From CAVPEW01 sp050247895 (GTDB taxonomy: Bacteria; Actinomycetota; Acidimicrobiia; Acidimicrobiales; VFJN01): 19,012 bases of DNA. Below are positions 1 through 6,777 of this stretch, piece after piece (position 1 is the stretch's first letter; every line of letters begins with the position of its first letter). The position numbers and the translations under genes were made by a program. Below the pieces are notes generated by a model. It was not told where the DNA came from and made no database searches. It saw only the letters and a list, made by a program, of their open reading frames with translations. The stretch spans positions 1 through 19,012 of the forward strand of contig JBFWTJ010000030.1 in the NCBI GenBank assembly GCA_050247895.1. The letters run 5' to 3'.

Positions 1-228
1 GGCCGCAGCGCGCTCCTGCTCAAGCTGGTGCTGCTCGACCTGCTCGGCATGGATCGGGCCCCGCTGGTCGACGCGCAGCGGGCCGCCTTCGCCGACCTGC
101 TGCGCGACCGGTCCCACCGCGGCGACCCCGGCGACGTCGTCGCCTCGTGGCGTCGCTACTCGGCTCGGGCCGTCAACGCCTTCCTCGACTCGCTGGCGCC
201 CCCGTGGGAACGCCGGCGAGAGCCCTAG
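1..228 (+). CDS. C-terminal end of an unrecognised protein (5' truncated by window edge)
   Basis: An open frame runs from the first base to a TAG at 226-228 and gives about 75 residues of a protein whose start lies outside the window. The visible part opens with a hydrophobic leucine-rich stretch (LLLKLVLLDLLG), then a charged helical part with RDRSHRGD and a tail ending WERRREP. GTG and ATG codons occur inside (28, 49), but the frame is open to the edge, so truncation is more likely than a tiny gene. I do not recognise the family. Its stop overlaps tail-to-tail with the stop of the antiporter gene on the other strand; the two share the four bases CTAG at 225-228. G/C-rich third positions support real coding. 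Confidence 0.6.
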   Translation, partial: GRSALLLKLVLLDLLGMDRAPLVDAQRAAFADLLRDRSHRGDPGDVVASWRRYSARAVNAFLDSLAPPWERRREP

Positions 229-1979
229 CCGGCCGGGTCGGGCTCGACGGTCCCCCGGGCCGGGCGTGGCCAGCGGGCCTCGATCAGGTCAGGTCCGGCG
301 ACGGTCACCTGCATCCCCGCCTCCCCGAGCTGGTGGCGCAGCAGCTCCACCGCGGCGCCCTCGCCGCCGGGCGCTGCCGTCCACGGTCGGATCGCCACGC
401 CGCCCCCCTCGCCGTCGAGGGGCACCACCCGCCACCACGTCGCGGCACCGGTCCCCGGGGCCCAGCCGCTCCCGCCCTGCCCGGCGTGGGCGGACTCGGG
501 GACCAGCACGACCGTGGCCCGCTCCACGGTCGCCGTGCCCACGAGCACGTCGGCGTGGCTGAGCCCGCCCCGGTGCAGCACCTCGCAGTCCAGGCCCAGC
601 CGCTCGGCGGCGCGGACCACGGCCGGTTCGCGGTCGGGCCCGTCGCGGCCCACCACGTGCACCACCACCGGCAGGATCACCCCGCCGTCGGGCTCGGCCA
701 CCGCCCGGGCCAGGCGCAGGACCTCGTCGGGCCGCTCGCCCACGTCGACCAGGACCCGGGCCCCGGGTGGGGGCGGTGGCCCCCGGTGGGGCACCCGGGG
801 CACGAGGTAGCGGGCGCCGAGCGCGCCGACCTGGTTCGACACGACCACGATGACCAGGACCGCGGTGATGGCCCCGGTGCCGACCAGCCCGATCTCGAAG
901 GCGACGAACGCCGAGGCCAGCGTGGCCGCGCCGTGGGTGACCGCCAGCGTCCAGACCAGGGCCGCCTGGCCGGGCGCGTAGCCGAACGCCATCCGCCCGG
1001 CCACCGAGGCCACCGCCTTGCCGGCCAGCAGGACGACGACGAACGCGGCCACGAACTCCAGCGCGCTCGACGACCACAGCAGGGCCGGGTCGATGAGCAT
1101 GCCGATGCTCACCGTGAAGAGGGGGATGAGCAGCGTCGTGCCGAAGAACTCGACCCGGGCCAGCGACGGCCCGCCGTCGGGGTACATGCGGTTGAGGCCC
1201 AGGCCGGCCAGGAACGCGCCGACCACGGCCTCGATGCCCAACGCCTCGGCCAGCGCGGCCATCGCCGCCATCGAGGTCATGGCGAACAGGAACCGGGCCG
1301 GCGGGTGGTCGTGGAGGTGGGCCAGCAGCAGGCGGCCGAGCGCCGGCAGGGCGAAGGCGCTCAGCGCGGCGACCACGGCCAGGGCGACCACGAGCTGCAC
1401 GACCAGGTCGAGCCCGGTCGTCCCCCGGGTCGCGTAGCGGGCCACGCCGGCCAGCACCACGAGCGACACCGTGTCGGTCAGCGCGGTGGCCCCGGCGGTG
1501 GCCACCACCGCGGGGTCGGTGCCGAACCCGGCCCGCCGGTAGGTGGGCAGCACCTCGAGGCTCTGCGACGACCACAGCGAGCCGAGCAGGACGCTCGCCG
1601 CGACCCCGTAGCCGAGGACCTCGGTCCCCGCCACGAACCCGAGGCCGAAGGGCACCGCGTAGAGCAGCAGGGCCAGGACCGCGGTGGGCCGCCAGCGGCG
1701 CAGCACGTGGTGGACGTCGAGCTGCAGGGCGGCCAGGAACACGATGTAGAGCAGGCCGATCTGGCCCAGGGCCGGGGCCAGCGTGTCGGTGGCCGGCACG
1801 ACGGACAGGCCGTGGGGCCCGATGGCGTAGCCGAAGCCGAGCAGGCCGATGACCGGGGCCAGGCGCAGGGCCTGGGCCACGCGCTGGCCGGCGAAGGCGG
1901 CCGCGGTGACGGCCAGGAAGACCACGGCCGGGCCCCGGGGGCGCTCGACCACGAAGGCCAGGAGCGCGTCGCGGGTCAT
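225..1979 (-). CDS. CPA2-family Na+(K+)/H+ antiporter with C-terminal cytoplasmic domain
   Basis: This 584-residue integral membrane protein probably exchanges monovalent cations for protons across the cytoplasmic membrane. Residues of about 15-395 form roughly a dozen hydrophobic segments typical of the Na+/H+ exchanger fold. Family-like features are the TALTDTVSLVVLAG segment in the middle, the EALGIEAVVGAFLAGLGL helix and the conserved-looking SIGMLIDP stretch. After a proline-rich linker (HRGPPPPPG) near residue 400, about 180 soluble residues begin GARVLVDVGERPDEVLRLA and resemble the UspA-like alpha/beta domain often fused to such transporters; no nucleotide-binding signature is obvious. 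The ATG at 1977-1979 overlaps the TGA of the upstream solute-binding-protein gene (ATGA) with no strong Shine-Dalgarno sequence, so translation is probably coupled. The cation cannot be told from sequence; a KefB/C-like potassium role is possible. Confidence 0.85.
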   Translation of the reverse strand: MTRDALLAFVVERPRGPAVVFLAVTAAAFAGQRVAQALRLAPVIGLLGFGYAIGPHGLSVVPATDTLAPALGQIGLLYIVFLAALQLDVHHVLRRWRPTAVLALLLYAVPFGLGFVAGTEVLGYGVAASVLLGSLWSSQSLEVLPTYRRAGFGTDPAVVATAGATALTDTVSLVVLAGVARYATRGTTGLDLVVQLVVALAVVAALSAFALPALGRLLLAHLHDHPPARFLFAMTSMAAMAALAEALGIEAVVGAFLAGLGLNRMYPDGGPSLARVEFFGTTLLIPLFTVSIGMLIDPALLWSSSALEFVAAFVVVLLAGKAVASVAGRMAFGYAPGQAALVWTLAVTHGAATLASAFVAFEIGLVGTGAITAVLVIVVVSNQVGALGARYLVPRVPHRGPPPPPGARVLVDVGERPDEVLRLARAVAEPDGGVILPVVVHVVGRDGPDREPAVVRAAERLGLDCEVLHRGGLSHADVLVGTATVERATVVLVPESAHAGQGGSGWAPGTGAATWWRVVPLDGEGGGVAIRPWTAAPGGEGAAVELLRHQLGEAGMQVTVAGPDLIEARWPRPARGTVEPDPAG

Positions 1980-2821
1980 CGGGGCTGCCGGGTCAGGATC
2001 ACCGGGACCTCGGCGGGGTCGCGGCCCAGGGCGGGGAGCAGCTCGTCGCCTTCGAGCTCCCGCAGGCGGCCCGAGGCGGCCAGGTTGCGCAGCGCGGCGT
2101 CGACCGCCTCGAGGTTCTCGGCGCCCCGGGCCGCGTCGCGGGGGAGCGCGGCCACGACCCGGTCCCCGGTGCGGAACTGCGCCGGCACGTCGAGGGCGCC
2201 GCCCGACGCGTGGGCGGTGGCCAGCGCGGTGCGCAGGTCGAGCAGCGCCGCGTCGGCCCTCCCGCTGTCGAGCGCGGCGAGCGTGGCGGCCCGGTCGGCG
2301 ACGACGAGGGGCGCTGCGGCCGGCCGGACGACCTGCTCGACGAAGCCCACCTCGGTGGTGCCACGCTCGACGACCCAGCGCAGCGAGCGGGCCTCCTCCA
2401 GGTCGGCCAGGGTCTGCCCGCGGGCCACGACGGCCCCCGCGTCCACGGTCAGGTACGGCGTCGACAGCGCGAGCGCCTCGGCCCGCTCGCCGGTCACCGC
2501 GATCTGGGCCAGGGCCAGGTCGGCGCCGCCGAGGTCACCGGCCACGATCCGGTCGAAGGGCACGTCGCGCACCTCGAGCGCCAGGTCGAAGCGCTCGGCC
2601 AGGGCGGCGGCGATCCCGTGCTCGAAGCCGCCCACGGCCCGCCCGTCTCGGTCGGTCTCCCAGAAGCCGGGGGCGGGCAGCGCGGTGGCCACGGTCAGCG
2701 TGCCCTGCTCGACCGGCGTGAACCCGAGCGGTGCCGGGCGGTCGCGCCCGCAGGCGCCGGCGACCAGGACGGCCGCGACCAGCGCGAGAACACGGGCGAC
2801 GGCCGGGGGCCCCCACGACAC
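1976..2821 (-). CDS. Family 3 extracellular solute-binding lipoprotein
   Basis: The 281-residue product looks like a periplasmic-type binding protein of the SBP_bac_3 (amino-acid-binding) fold. The start is the GTG at 2819-2821, because GGAAGG lies 8 nt upstream (2830-2835) and it gives a clean lipoprotein signal: a short N-terminus with one Arg, a hydrophobic core and a lipobox-like AGAC with the lipidated Cys at residue 24. The domain follows: GTLTVATALPAPGFWE, GGFEHGIAAALAERF, the VPFDRIVAGDLGGADLA strand-helix and ALSTPYLTVDAGAVVARG, all standard landmarks of the family. No ABC permease or ATPase gene is nearby. Instead the gene overlaps the antiporter by ATGA, so it may be an orphan receptor or a partner of that transporter. 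The ligand is unknown; amino acids or other small polar solutes are typical of the family. Confidence 0.82.
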   Translation of the reverse strand: MSWGPPAVARVLALVAAVLVAGACGRDRPAPLGFTPVEQGTLTVATALPAPGFWETDRDGRAVGGFEHGIAAALAERFDLALEVRDVPFDRIVAGDLGGADLALAQIAVTGERAEALALSTPYLTVDAGAVVARGQTLADLEEARSLRWVVERGTTEVGFVEQVVRPAAAPLVVADRAATLAALDSGRADAALLDLRTALATAHASGGALDVPAQFRTGDRVVAALPRDAARGAENLEAVDAALRNLAASGRLRELEGDELLPALGRDPAEVPVILTRQPR

Positions 2822-2858
2822 GGCGACAGCCTTCCACGACGCTGGGCGACGCCTGCGG

Positions 2859-2864
2859 TACCCT
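2859..2864 (+). promoter_or_regulatory. Probable -10 box (TACCCT) for a leaderless lipoprotein mRNA
   Basis: TACCCT fits the actinobacterial TANNNT -10 pattern and ends 8 nt before the ATG at 2873, in the 51-bp gap between divergent genes. At that distance transcription would start at or very close to the A of the start codon, giving a leaderless message; no Shine-Dalgarno sequence precedes that ATG. No convincing -35 is visible. No matching box was found for the divergent gene. Confidence 0.4.
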
Positions 2865-2872
2865 CCGCGGCG

Positions 2873-3319
2873 ATGGGGGCGGACCCCGCAGTGCGAACCT
2901 GGGGGATGCGGGCCGCCGCGGCGTGTGCGGCGGTGGGCCTCGGCGTCCTCGTCGCCGGGTGCGGCGACACCGAGGAGCTGTCGCTCTGCCCGGCCTACGA
3001 CGACCTGGTCGAGGTGGCCGAGCCCGTCCTGGAGGCCGATCCGACCAGCGCCACCGCGGGCCAGGTGGCCGAGGCGACCCAGGACGTCCGCACCGCCCTG
3101 GCCCGGGTCCGCGCTGCGGCCGACGGCGAGTACGCCGCGGCCATCGACGAGCTCGACCTGGTCCTGGGCGAGCTGGCCACGACCCTCGACGGCGTCGACC
3201 CCGATGCCGACTACACGACCTGGGCACCGCTGGTCGAGGACACCGCCCAGGACGTGGCCGACGCGGGCGGGCGCCTGCAGGAGCTCGTCGAACCGGTGTG
3301 CACACCCCGAGCGGGCTGA
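2873..3319 (+). CDS. Small hypothetical lipoprotein
   Basis: This 148-residue product has a very clear lipoprotein signal: an n-region ending in Arg, the hydrophobic run AAACAAVGLGVLVAGC and a canonical LVAGC lipobox (Cys30 from this start). The mature part is about 118 residues, acidic and helical (LARVRAAADGEYAAAIDELD; DTAQDVADAGGRLQELV), with Cys residues near both ends (SLCPAYDD and EPVCTPRAG) that could form a disulfide. I do not recognise a named family. The ATG at 2873 is preferred because of the TACCCT box 8 nt upstream; GTG 2891 and ATG 2906 are in-frame alternatives that also keep the lipobox. It ends 15 bp before the Dcu transporter gene, so it is probably first in an operon with the transporter and amidohydrolase and may sit on the outer face of the same membrane. 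Confidence 0.75.
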   Translation: MGADPAVRTWGMRAAAACAAVGLGVLVAGCGDTEELSLCPAYDDLVEVAEPVLEADPTSATAGQVAEATQDVRTALARVRAAADGEYAAAIDELDLVLGELATTLDGVDPDADYTTWAPLVEDTAQDVADAGGRLQELVEPVCTPRAG

Positions 3320-3334
3320 CGGAAGGACGGCAGG

Positions 3335-4681
3335 TTGGACGCGTTCCTGACGGTGTTGGAAGCCGCCGTGCTCGTCGGCGCCATCGTGATGGGCACCCGG
3401 GCCAGCGGCGTGGGCCTGGGCGTGTGGGGCGGCCTGGGCGTGGCGGTCCTGGTCTTCGTGTTCCGGCTCGCCCCGGGCAGCCCGCCCGTGGACGCCATCC
3501 TCATCATCATCTCGGTCGTGGTGACCGCGGCGATGATGCAGGTGGCCGGCGGGATCGACTGGATGGTGTCCGTCGCGGCCCGGGCCATCCGCAAGCGACC
3601 CAAGCAGATCACCCTGATCGCCCCGCTCATGGCGTTCCTGTTCTCGGTCGGCGCCGGGACCAGCACCGTCCTCTACCCCCTGCTGCCGGTCATCTACGAC
3701 GTGTCGTACCGGAACAAGATCCGCCCGTCGCGGCCCCTGTCGCTGGCCGTGGTGTCGACCGGCGTGGCCCTGGCCTGCAGCCCCGTGTCGGCGGCCATGG
3801 CCGCCATGGTCACCCTGACCGACGTGGCGCCCTACGACTTCGACCTGGTCAAGATCCTCTCGATCACCCTGGTCGCCTCGATCGTGGGCATCGTGATCAC
3901 CTCGATCGTGGTGAACCGGCTCGGGCCCGACCTCGAGGACGACCCCGAGTACCTGGCCCGGATCGCCGACGGGCGGCTGAAGCCCCCGGGCGCGGCCGGC
4001 GCCGCGGCCGAGATCACCGCCACCCGGGAGGGCCGCAACGCCGCGCTCATCTTCCTGTCCGCGGTGGGCCTCATCGTGGTCCTGGGCCTGTTCTCGGACC
4101 TGCGCCCCTCGGTCGGGGGCGCGGACGGGACCAGCGCGCCGATCTCGATGACCGTGACCATCGAGATGCTCATGTTCACCGCGGCGGCGGTGATGCTGCT
4201 GGTCTGCAAGCCCAAGGTGGCCGAGGTGTCGGGGGCGTCGGTGTTCAAGGCCGGCATGGTCTCCTGCATCGCCCTGTTCGGCCTGGCCTGGCTGACCGAC
4301 ACCTTCATCCGGGCCCACCAGGCCGGCATCGTGAACACGGTCGGGGACTGGGTCGACTCGGCCAAGTTCATCTTCTTCATCGCCGTCTACCTGGTCTGCG
4401 CGCTGACCACGAGCCAGTCGACCGCGACCCGCACGATCGTGCCCATCGGGCTGACCGCCGGGCTGGCCCCGGGCCTGGTCACCGGCATGTGGGCCGGTGC
4501 CTTCGCCGGCATCTACACGCTGCCGACCAACGGCTCGCAGATCGCGGCGGCCAACTTCGACGAGACCGGTAGCACCCAGCTGGGCACCCGGCTCGTCGAC
4601 CACTCCTTCTTCGTGCCCATGGCGGTCCTGGCCGTGTCCACGGCCGCGGTCGGCGCGCTCATCGGCGGGATCCTCTACTGA
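3335..4681 (+). CDS. DcuA/DcuB-family C4-dicarboxylate transporter
   Basis: This 448-residue membrane protein matches the anaerobic C4-dicarboxylate transporter family (aspartate/fumarate/malate/succinate exchange or uptake) along its length. Landmarks are GLGVWGGLGVAVLVFVF (28-43), the MQVAGGIDWMV motif (68-78), RKRPKQITLIAPL (86-98), AGTSTVLYPLLPVI (107-120), PSRPLSLAVVSTGVALACSPVS near 131-152 and a C-terminal TLPTNGSQIAAANFDETGST. Length is as usual for the family (about 430-450). The TTG at 3335 is taken as start because GGAAGGA sits 7 nt upstream and the N-terminus then aligns with family members. Its TGA overlaps the ATG of the next gene (TGATG), indicating translational coupling to the amidohydrolase. 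Family members act mainly in fumarate respiration or aspartate uptake; no respiratory genes lie here, so an amino-acid or N-acyl-amino-acid uptake role is equally plausible. Confidence 0.87.
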   Translation: MDAFLTVLEAAVLVGAIVMGTRASGVGLGVWGGLGVAVLVFVFRLAPGSPPVDAILIIISVVVTAAMMQVAGGIDWMVSVAARAIRKRPKQITLIAPLMAFLFSVGAGTSTVLYPLLPVIYDVSYRNKIRPSRPLSLAVVSTGVALACSPVSAAMAAMVTLTDVAPYDFDLVKILSITLVASIVGIVITSIVVNRLGPDLEDDPEYLARIADGRLKPPGAAGAAAEITATREGRNAALIFLSAVGLIVVLGLFSDLRPSVGGADGTSAPISMTVTIEMLMFTAAAVMLLVCKPKVAEVSGASVFKAGMVSCIALFGLAWLTDTFIRAHQAGIVNTVGDWVDSAKFIFFIAVYLVCALTTSQSTATRTIVPIGLTAGLAPGLVTGMWAGAFAGIYTLPTNGSQIAAANFDETGSTQLGTRLVDHSFFVPMAVLAVSTAAVGALIGGILY

Positions 4682-5880
4682 TGGGGGGTGCGGGGCCGGA
4701 CTGGATCCCCGAGGGGGCGGCCTTCGGGGTCGACGAGATGGTCTTCTACGCCGGCCAGCCCGAGCGCACCCTGGACGACGCGCTGGCCACCGTCGACCTG
4801 ATCGTCACCGGCCCGCACGCCTCGGCCGCGTTCCCGGCCGAGGTCCGGCCCTTCGTCGACGAGCGGCTCACCCAGCGGCTCCAGTACGACTTCACCGACG
4901 TGTCGACCTCCCCGGTGGCCCGGCGATGGGCCGAGCGGGACCCCCGCGTGCTCTACGTGGAGAACCCCCATCCCCGGGCGGTGCGCGACGCCAACCGGGC
5001 CCGGCCCGACGACCTGCGGGCCCGCCTGCAGGAGGCGTTCCGGCGGATCGTCGACGCGGGCGAGGGCGGCCGGCCCGCGCTCGACGGCGTCGACGCCGTC
5101 CGTCCGGTGACCTTCGGCTACGTCCCGGTCCTGCGCCCGCCGTCGACCGGCGCCGAGTGGGACGCGCTGGTCGACGCGCTGGTCGCGGCCGGGCGCAACG
5201 GGGTCGACGTGTACGAGTCCGTGCGTGACGAGCTGATCTCCCGGGCGGTGGCGGCCAAGCTCGCCCGCCTGGCCACCCTCGACCTCGGGTCGCTGGCGCC
5301 GGCCGAGCGGACCTCGGCCACCACGCTGCTCGTGCTCTCGCTGCACGACACGATGAACCGCACGGCCCGGCCCGACGGCGCGATCTGCGTGGAGCGGGCC
5401 CCGGCCGACCGGCTCCCGGCGGTCGTGGCCCTGTCCAACCGGGGCGGTCCCGACGGCGCCGTCCGGCCGAGCGCGACCGGCGAGCTGCTGGCCGAGGTCG
5501 ACGTGCCCACCCTCGACGCCCCGACGCTGCGGGCCGTCGCCGACTCCTACCGGTGGGCCTTCGACGCCCACGACGCCGACGACGTGGCCTTCAACCGCCC
5601 GTACCTGGGCGGCTACGAGACCCAGCGGGCCGGCCCCGCGCTGCGGGCCCTGGCCCCCCGCGCCGTGGTGGCCACCGCGGACGGGGCGACCGCCGCGCTG
5701 CGCCTCGGTGCCTGGCAGGACGAATTCCGCCGCGAGTTCCTCCTCGGCCCCGAGGCGACCGAGGCCCTCACGGTGCCGGGCGAAACCTGGCACGGCCCGC
5801 CCGACGACCGGGTCGCCCACCTCGCCGAGCGCCTCGCCGCGGCCCACGACCACTTCCTCGCCCACGCGCCGGCGCCCTGA
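4681..5880 (+). CDS. N-formylglutamate amidohydrolase-family protein
   Basis: The 399-residue, apparently cytosolic protein resembles N-formylglutamate amidohydrolases (HutG-type), zinc enzymes that release formate and glutamate from N-formylglutamate. Matching elements are the early TGPHASAAFP (43-52), where the family has a PH-S/G metal-site motif, DFTDVSTSPVA (70-80), YVENPHPRAVRDANR (92-106), LSLHDTMNR around 219-227 (HD likely at the metal site) and FNRPYLGGYETQ (304-315), the usual N-Py-Gg motif. It is longer than typical deformylases (about 260-300), mostly through insertions between 110 and 210, so the true substrate may differ. The ATG overlaps the transporter stop. Coupling to a dicarboxylate/aspartate transporter suggests that the imported compound, or a formylated or acylated acidic amino acid, is the substrate. 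No other histidine-degradation genes are in view. Confidence 0.8.
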   Translation: MGGAGPDWIPEGAAFGVDEMVFYAGQPERTLDDALATVDLIVTGPHASAAFPAEVRPFVDERLTQRLQYDFTDVSTSPVARRWAERDPRVLYVENPHPRAVRDANRARPDDLRARLQEAFRRIVDAGEGGRPALDGVDAVRPVTFGYVPVLRPPSTGAEWDALVDALVAAGRNGVDVYESVRDELISRAVAAKLARLATLDLGSLAPAERTSATTLLVLSLHDTMNRTARPDGAICVERAPADRLPAVVALSNRGGPDGAVRPSATGELLAEVDVPTLDAPTLRAVADSYRWAFDAHDADDVAFNRPYLGGYETQRAGPALRALAPRAVVATADGATAALRLGAWQDEFRREFLLGPEATEALTVPGETWHGPPDDRVAHLAERLAAAHDHFLAHAPAP

Positions 5881-5881
5881 A

Positions 5882-5894
5882 CCCAGGTCCTAGG
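5882..5894. promoter_or_regulatory. Predicted TetR autoregulatory operator (AGGTCCTAG core)
   Basis: CCCAGGTCCTAGG is a near-palindrome (one mismatched pair). Its nine central bases AGGTCCTAG are identical to the central nine, read on the other strand, of the 13-bp repeats upstream of the giant surface-protein gene (6706 and 6723). It overlaps the -10 box of the tetR gene, as expected for autorepression. The shared sequence is seen directly; binding by this TetR is inferred. Confidence 0.5.
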
Positions 5895-5896
5895 AT
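5891..5896 (+). promoter_or_regulatory. Probable -10 box (TAGGAT) of the tetR gene
   Basis: TAGGAT fits the TANNNT -10 consensus, 37 nt before the GTG at 5934. It would start transcription around 5903 and leave a leader of about 30 nt that carries the GGAGG ribosome-binding site (5925-5929). No good -35 is seen. The box is overlapped by the AGGTCCTAG operator-like sequence. Confidence 0.45.
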
Positions 5897-5933
5897 CTCG
5901 AGTTCCGGTGGGCCCGACCGACATGGAGGCGAC

Positions 5934-6566
5934 GTGACCCCCACGGAGGACGAGGCTCCGAGCCGCCCCCGGCGGGTCGACCGGCGCAGCATCGCCACGC
6001 GGGCGAAGATCATCGACGCGGCCATCGGCCAGCTCGCCCGCCACGGCTACGAGAACACGCTCATCGCCGCCATCGCCACCGACGTCGGGATCACCGACGC
6101 CGGCGTGATGCACCACTACCCGACCAAGCGGGCCCTGTTCCGGGCCGTGGTGGAGCGGATCGCCGAGTTCCAGCAGGGCCTCTTCCGCGACCTCCTGGCC
6201 CCCGGAGGGACCGAGGGGATCAGGAACCTGGCCTCGCTGGGCGCGCTGATCGAGGAGGTGGGCGACTACGTGAAGGCCACGGTGGTCGTCTACTCGGAGG
6301 CCATGGGCGACCACTGCGAGGTCCGCGAGGTCATCGTCGCCTGGCGTGCCGCGATCACCGGCATGCTGGTCGGCGCGCTCGAGGAGGGCGTCCGCCGGGG
6401 TGAGGTCGCGCCGGGCGTGGACGTCGGCTTCGAGGCCCGGACGCTCCTCAACCGGGTCAACAGCCTGGTGGTCGACTGGCTGTTCAACGAGGACCCGGCC
6501 ACGGCGGCGACCGACTTCGCCACCGCCGTCGACGTCCTGTTGGCGCGCATCGCCGCTCCCGCCTGA
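5934..6566 (+). CDS. TetR/AcrR-family transcriptional regulator
   Basis: This 210-residue regulator has the N-terminal TetR helix-turn-helix: RAKIIDAAIGQLARHGYENT (23-42), then IAAIATDVGITDAGVMHHYPTKRALF (44-69), with the recognition helix around TDAGVMHHYPTK. The rest is an all-helical ligand-binding/dimerisation domain (DYVKATVVVYSEAMGDHCEVREV; LVGALEEGVRRGEVAPG). The GTG start has GGAGG 4 nt upstream and leaves a 20-residue arginine-rich extension before the HTH. The gene has its own promoter 53 bp after the amidohydrolase and is followed by a hairpin terminator. Upstream lies one copy of the palindromic core that is repeated in front of the giant surface-protein gene downstream, so it is the natural candidate regulator of both itself and that gene. 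Regulation of the preceding operon is the alternative. Its ligand is unknown. Confidence 0.9.
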   Translation: MTPTEDEAPSRPRRVDRRSIATRAKIIDAAIGQLARHGYENTLIAAIATDVGITDAGVMHHYPTKRALFRAVVERIAEFQQGLFRDLLAPGGTEGIRNLASLGALIEEVGDYVKATVVVYSEAMGDHCEVREVIVAWRAAITGMLVGALEEGVRRGEVAPGVDVGFEARTLLNRVNSLVVDWLFNEDPATAATDFATAVDVLLARIAAPA

Positions 6567-6572
6567 ACCTGC

Positions 6573-6590
6573 GCCCGCCGCACGGCGGGC
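6573..6590 (+). terminator. GC-rich hairpin terminator after tetR
   Basis: GCCCGCCG-CA-CGGCGGGC is a perfect 8-bp inverted repeat starting 6 nt after the tetR stop. No T-run follows, as is common for terminators in high-GC actinobacteria. The weak pair GGCAG/CTGCC slightly further down (6613-6629) could form a second small hairpin. Confidence 0.5.
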
Positions 6591-6688
6591 CGGGACCTCG
6601 CCCGTGACGTGCGGGCAGCTTTGGCCTGCCGTGGTGGCGGCGTCGGCCTCCCGTCGTCATCGGCGGCCGATCGACTGGCCTGGTGGCA

Positions 6689-6773
6689 ACGAGGACCTGG
6701 TGCGCACTAGGACCTAGTTCCAACTAGGACCTAGTGTCAGCTAAGACCTTGTCGACACTAGGTACTGTCAACG
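6689..6773. repeat. 17-bp-periodic palindrome array upstream of the giant surface-protein gene
   Basis: Five successive 17-bp units begin at 6689, 6706, 6723, 6740 and 6757, with no drift in spacing. Units at 6706 and 6723 share a perfect 13-bp ACTAGGACCTAGT, a palindrome of 6-bp arms around one central base, plus a 4-bp spacer. The unit at 6689 (ACGAGGACCTGGT) matches 11 of 13, the one at 6740 (GCTAAGACCTTGT) 10 of 13, and the one at 6757 keeps the first six bases (ACTAGG). A faint half-site (GGCCTGGT) at 6677 keeps the same phase. GC falls to about 50% here against over 70% around it, and the rare tetranucleotide CTAG occurs five times in 60 bp. The last two units overlap the likely -35/-10 region. 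It looks like a cooperative operator array, most likely for the adjacent TetR. Confidence 0.75.
6763..6768 (+). promoter_or_regulatory. Probable -10 box (TACTGT) of the surface-protein gene
   Basis: TACTGT fits TANNNT and lies inside the last unit of the palindrome array. Transcription would start near 6775 and give a leader of about 54 nt. The bases 16-18 bp upstream (around 6740, within the fourth repeat) do not resemble TTGACA. The promoter may therefore depend on an activator or alternative sigma factor, or may be weak and repressed by the array. Confidence 0.4.
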
Positions 6774-6777
6774 AACG

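Noticed and set aside
147..3350. A 1067-residue plus-strand open frame
   Set aside because: It crosses the antiporter, binding-protein and lipoprotein genes out of frame, with Arg/Pro/Ala-rich low-complexity composition. It is a shadow of the minus-strand genes.
2822..4603. Upstream extension of the binding-protein frame on the minus strand
   Set aside because: The frame stays open by chance opposite the Dcu and lipoprotein genes. A ribosome-binding site and lipoprotein signal place the real start at 2821.
6689..6773. The palindrome array as a CRISPR or a plasmid/phage replication origin with iterons
   Set aside because: Units are 17 bp with 4-bp spacers, far too short for CRISPR. There is no replication initiator gene, DnaA box cluster or AT-rich unwinding region nearby, and the array overlaps a promoter-like box directly before a gene.
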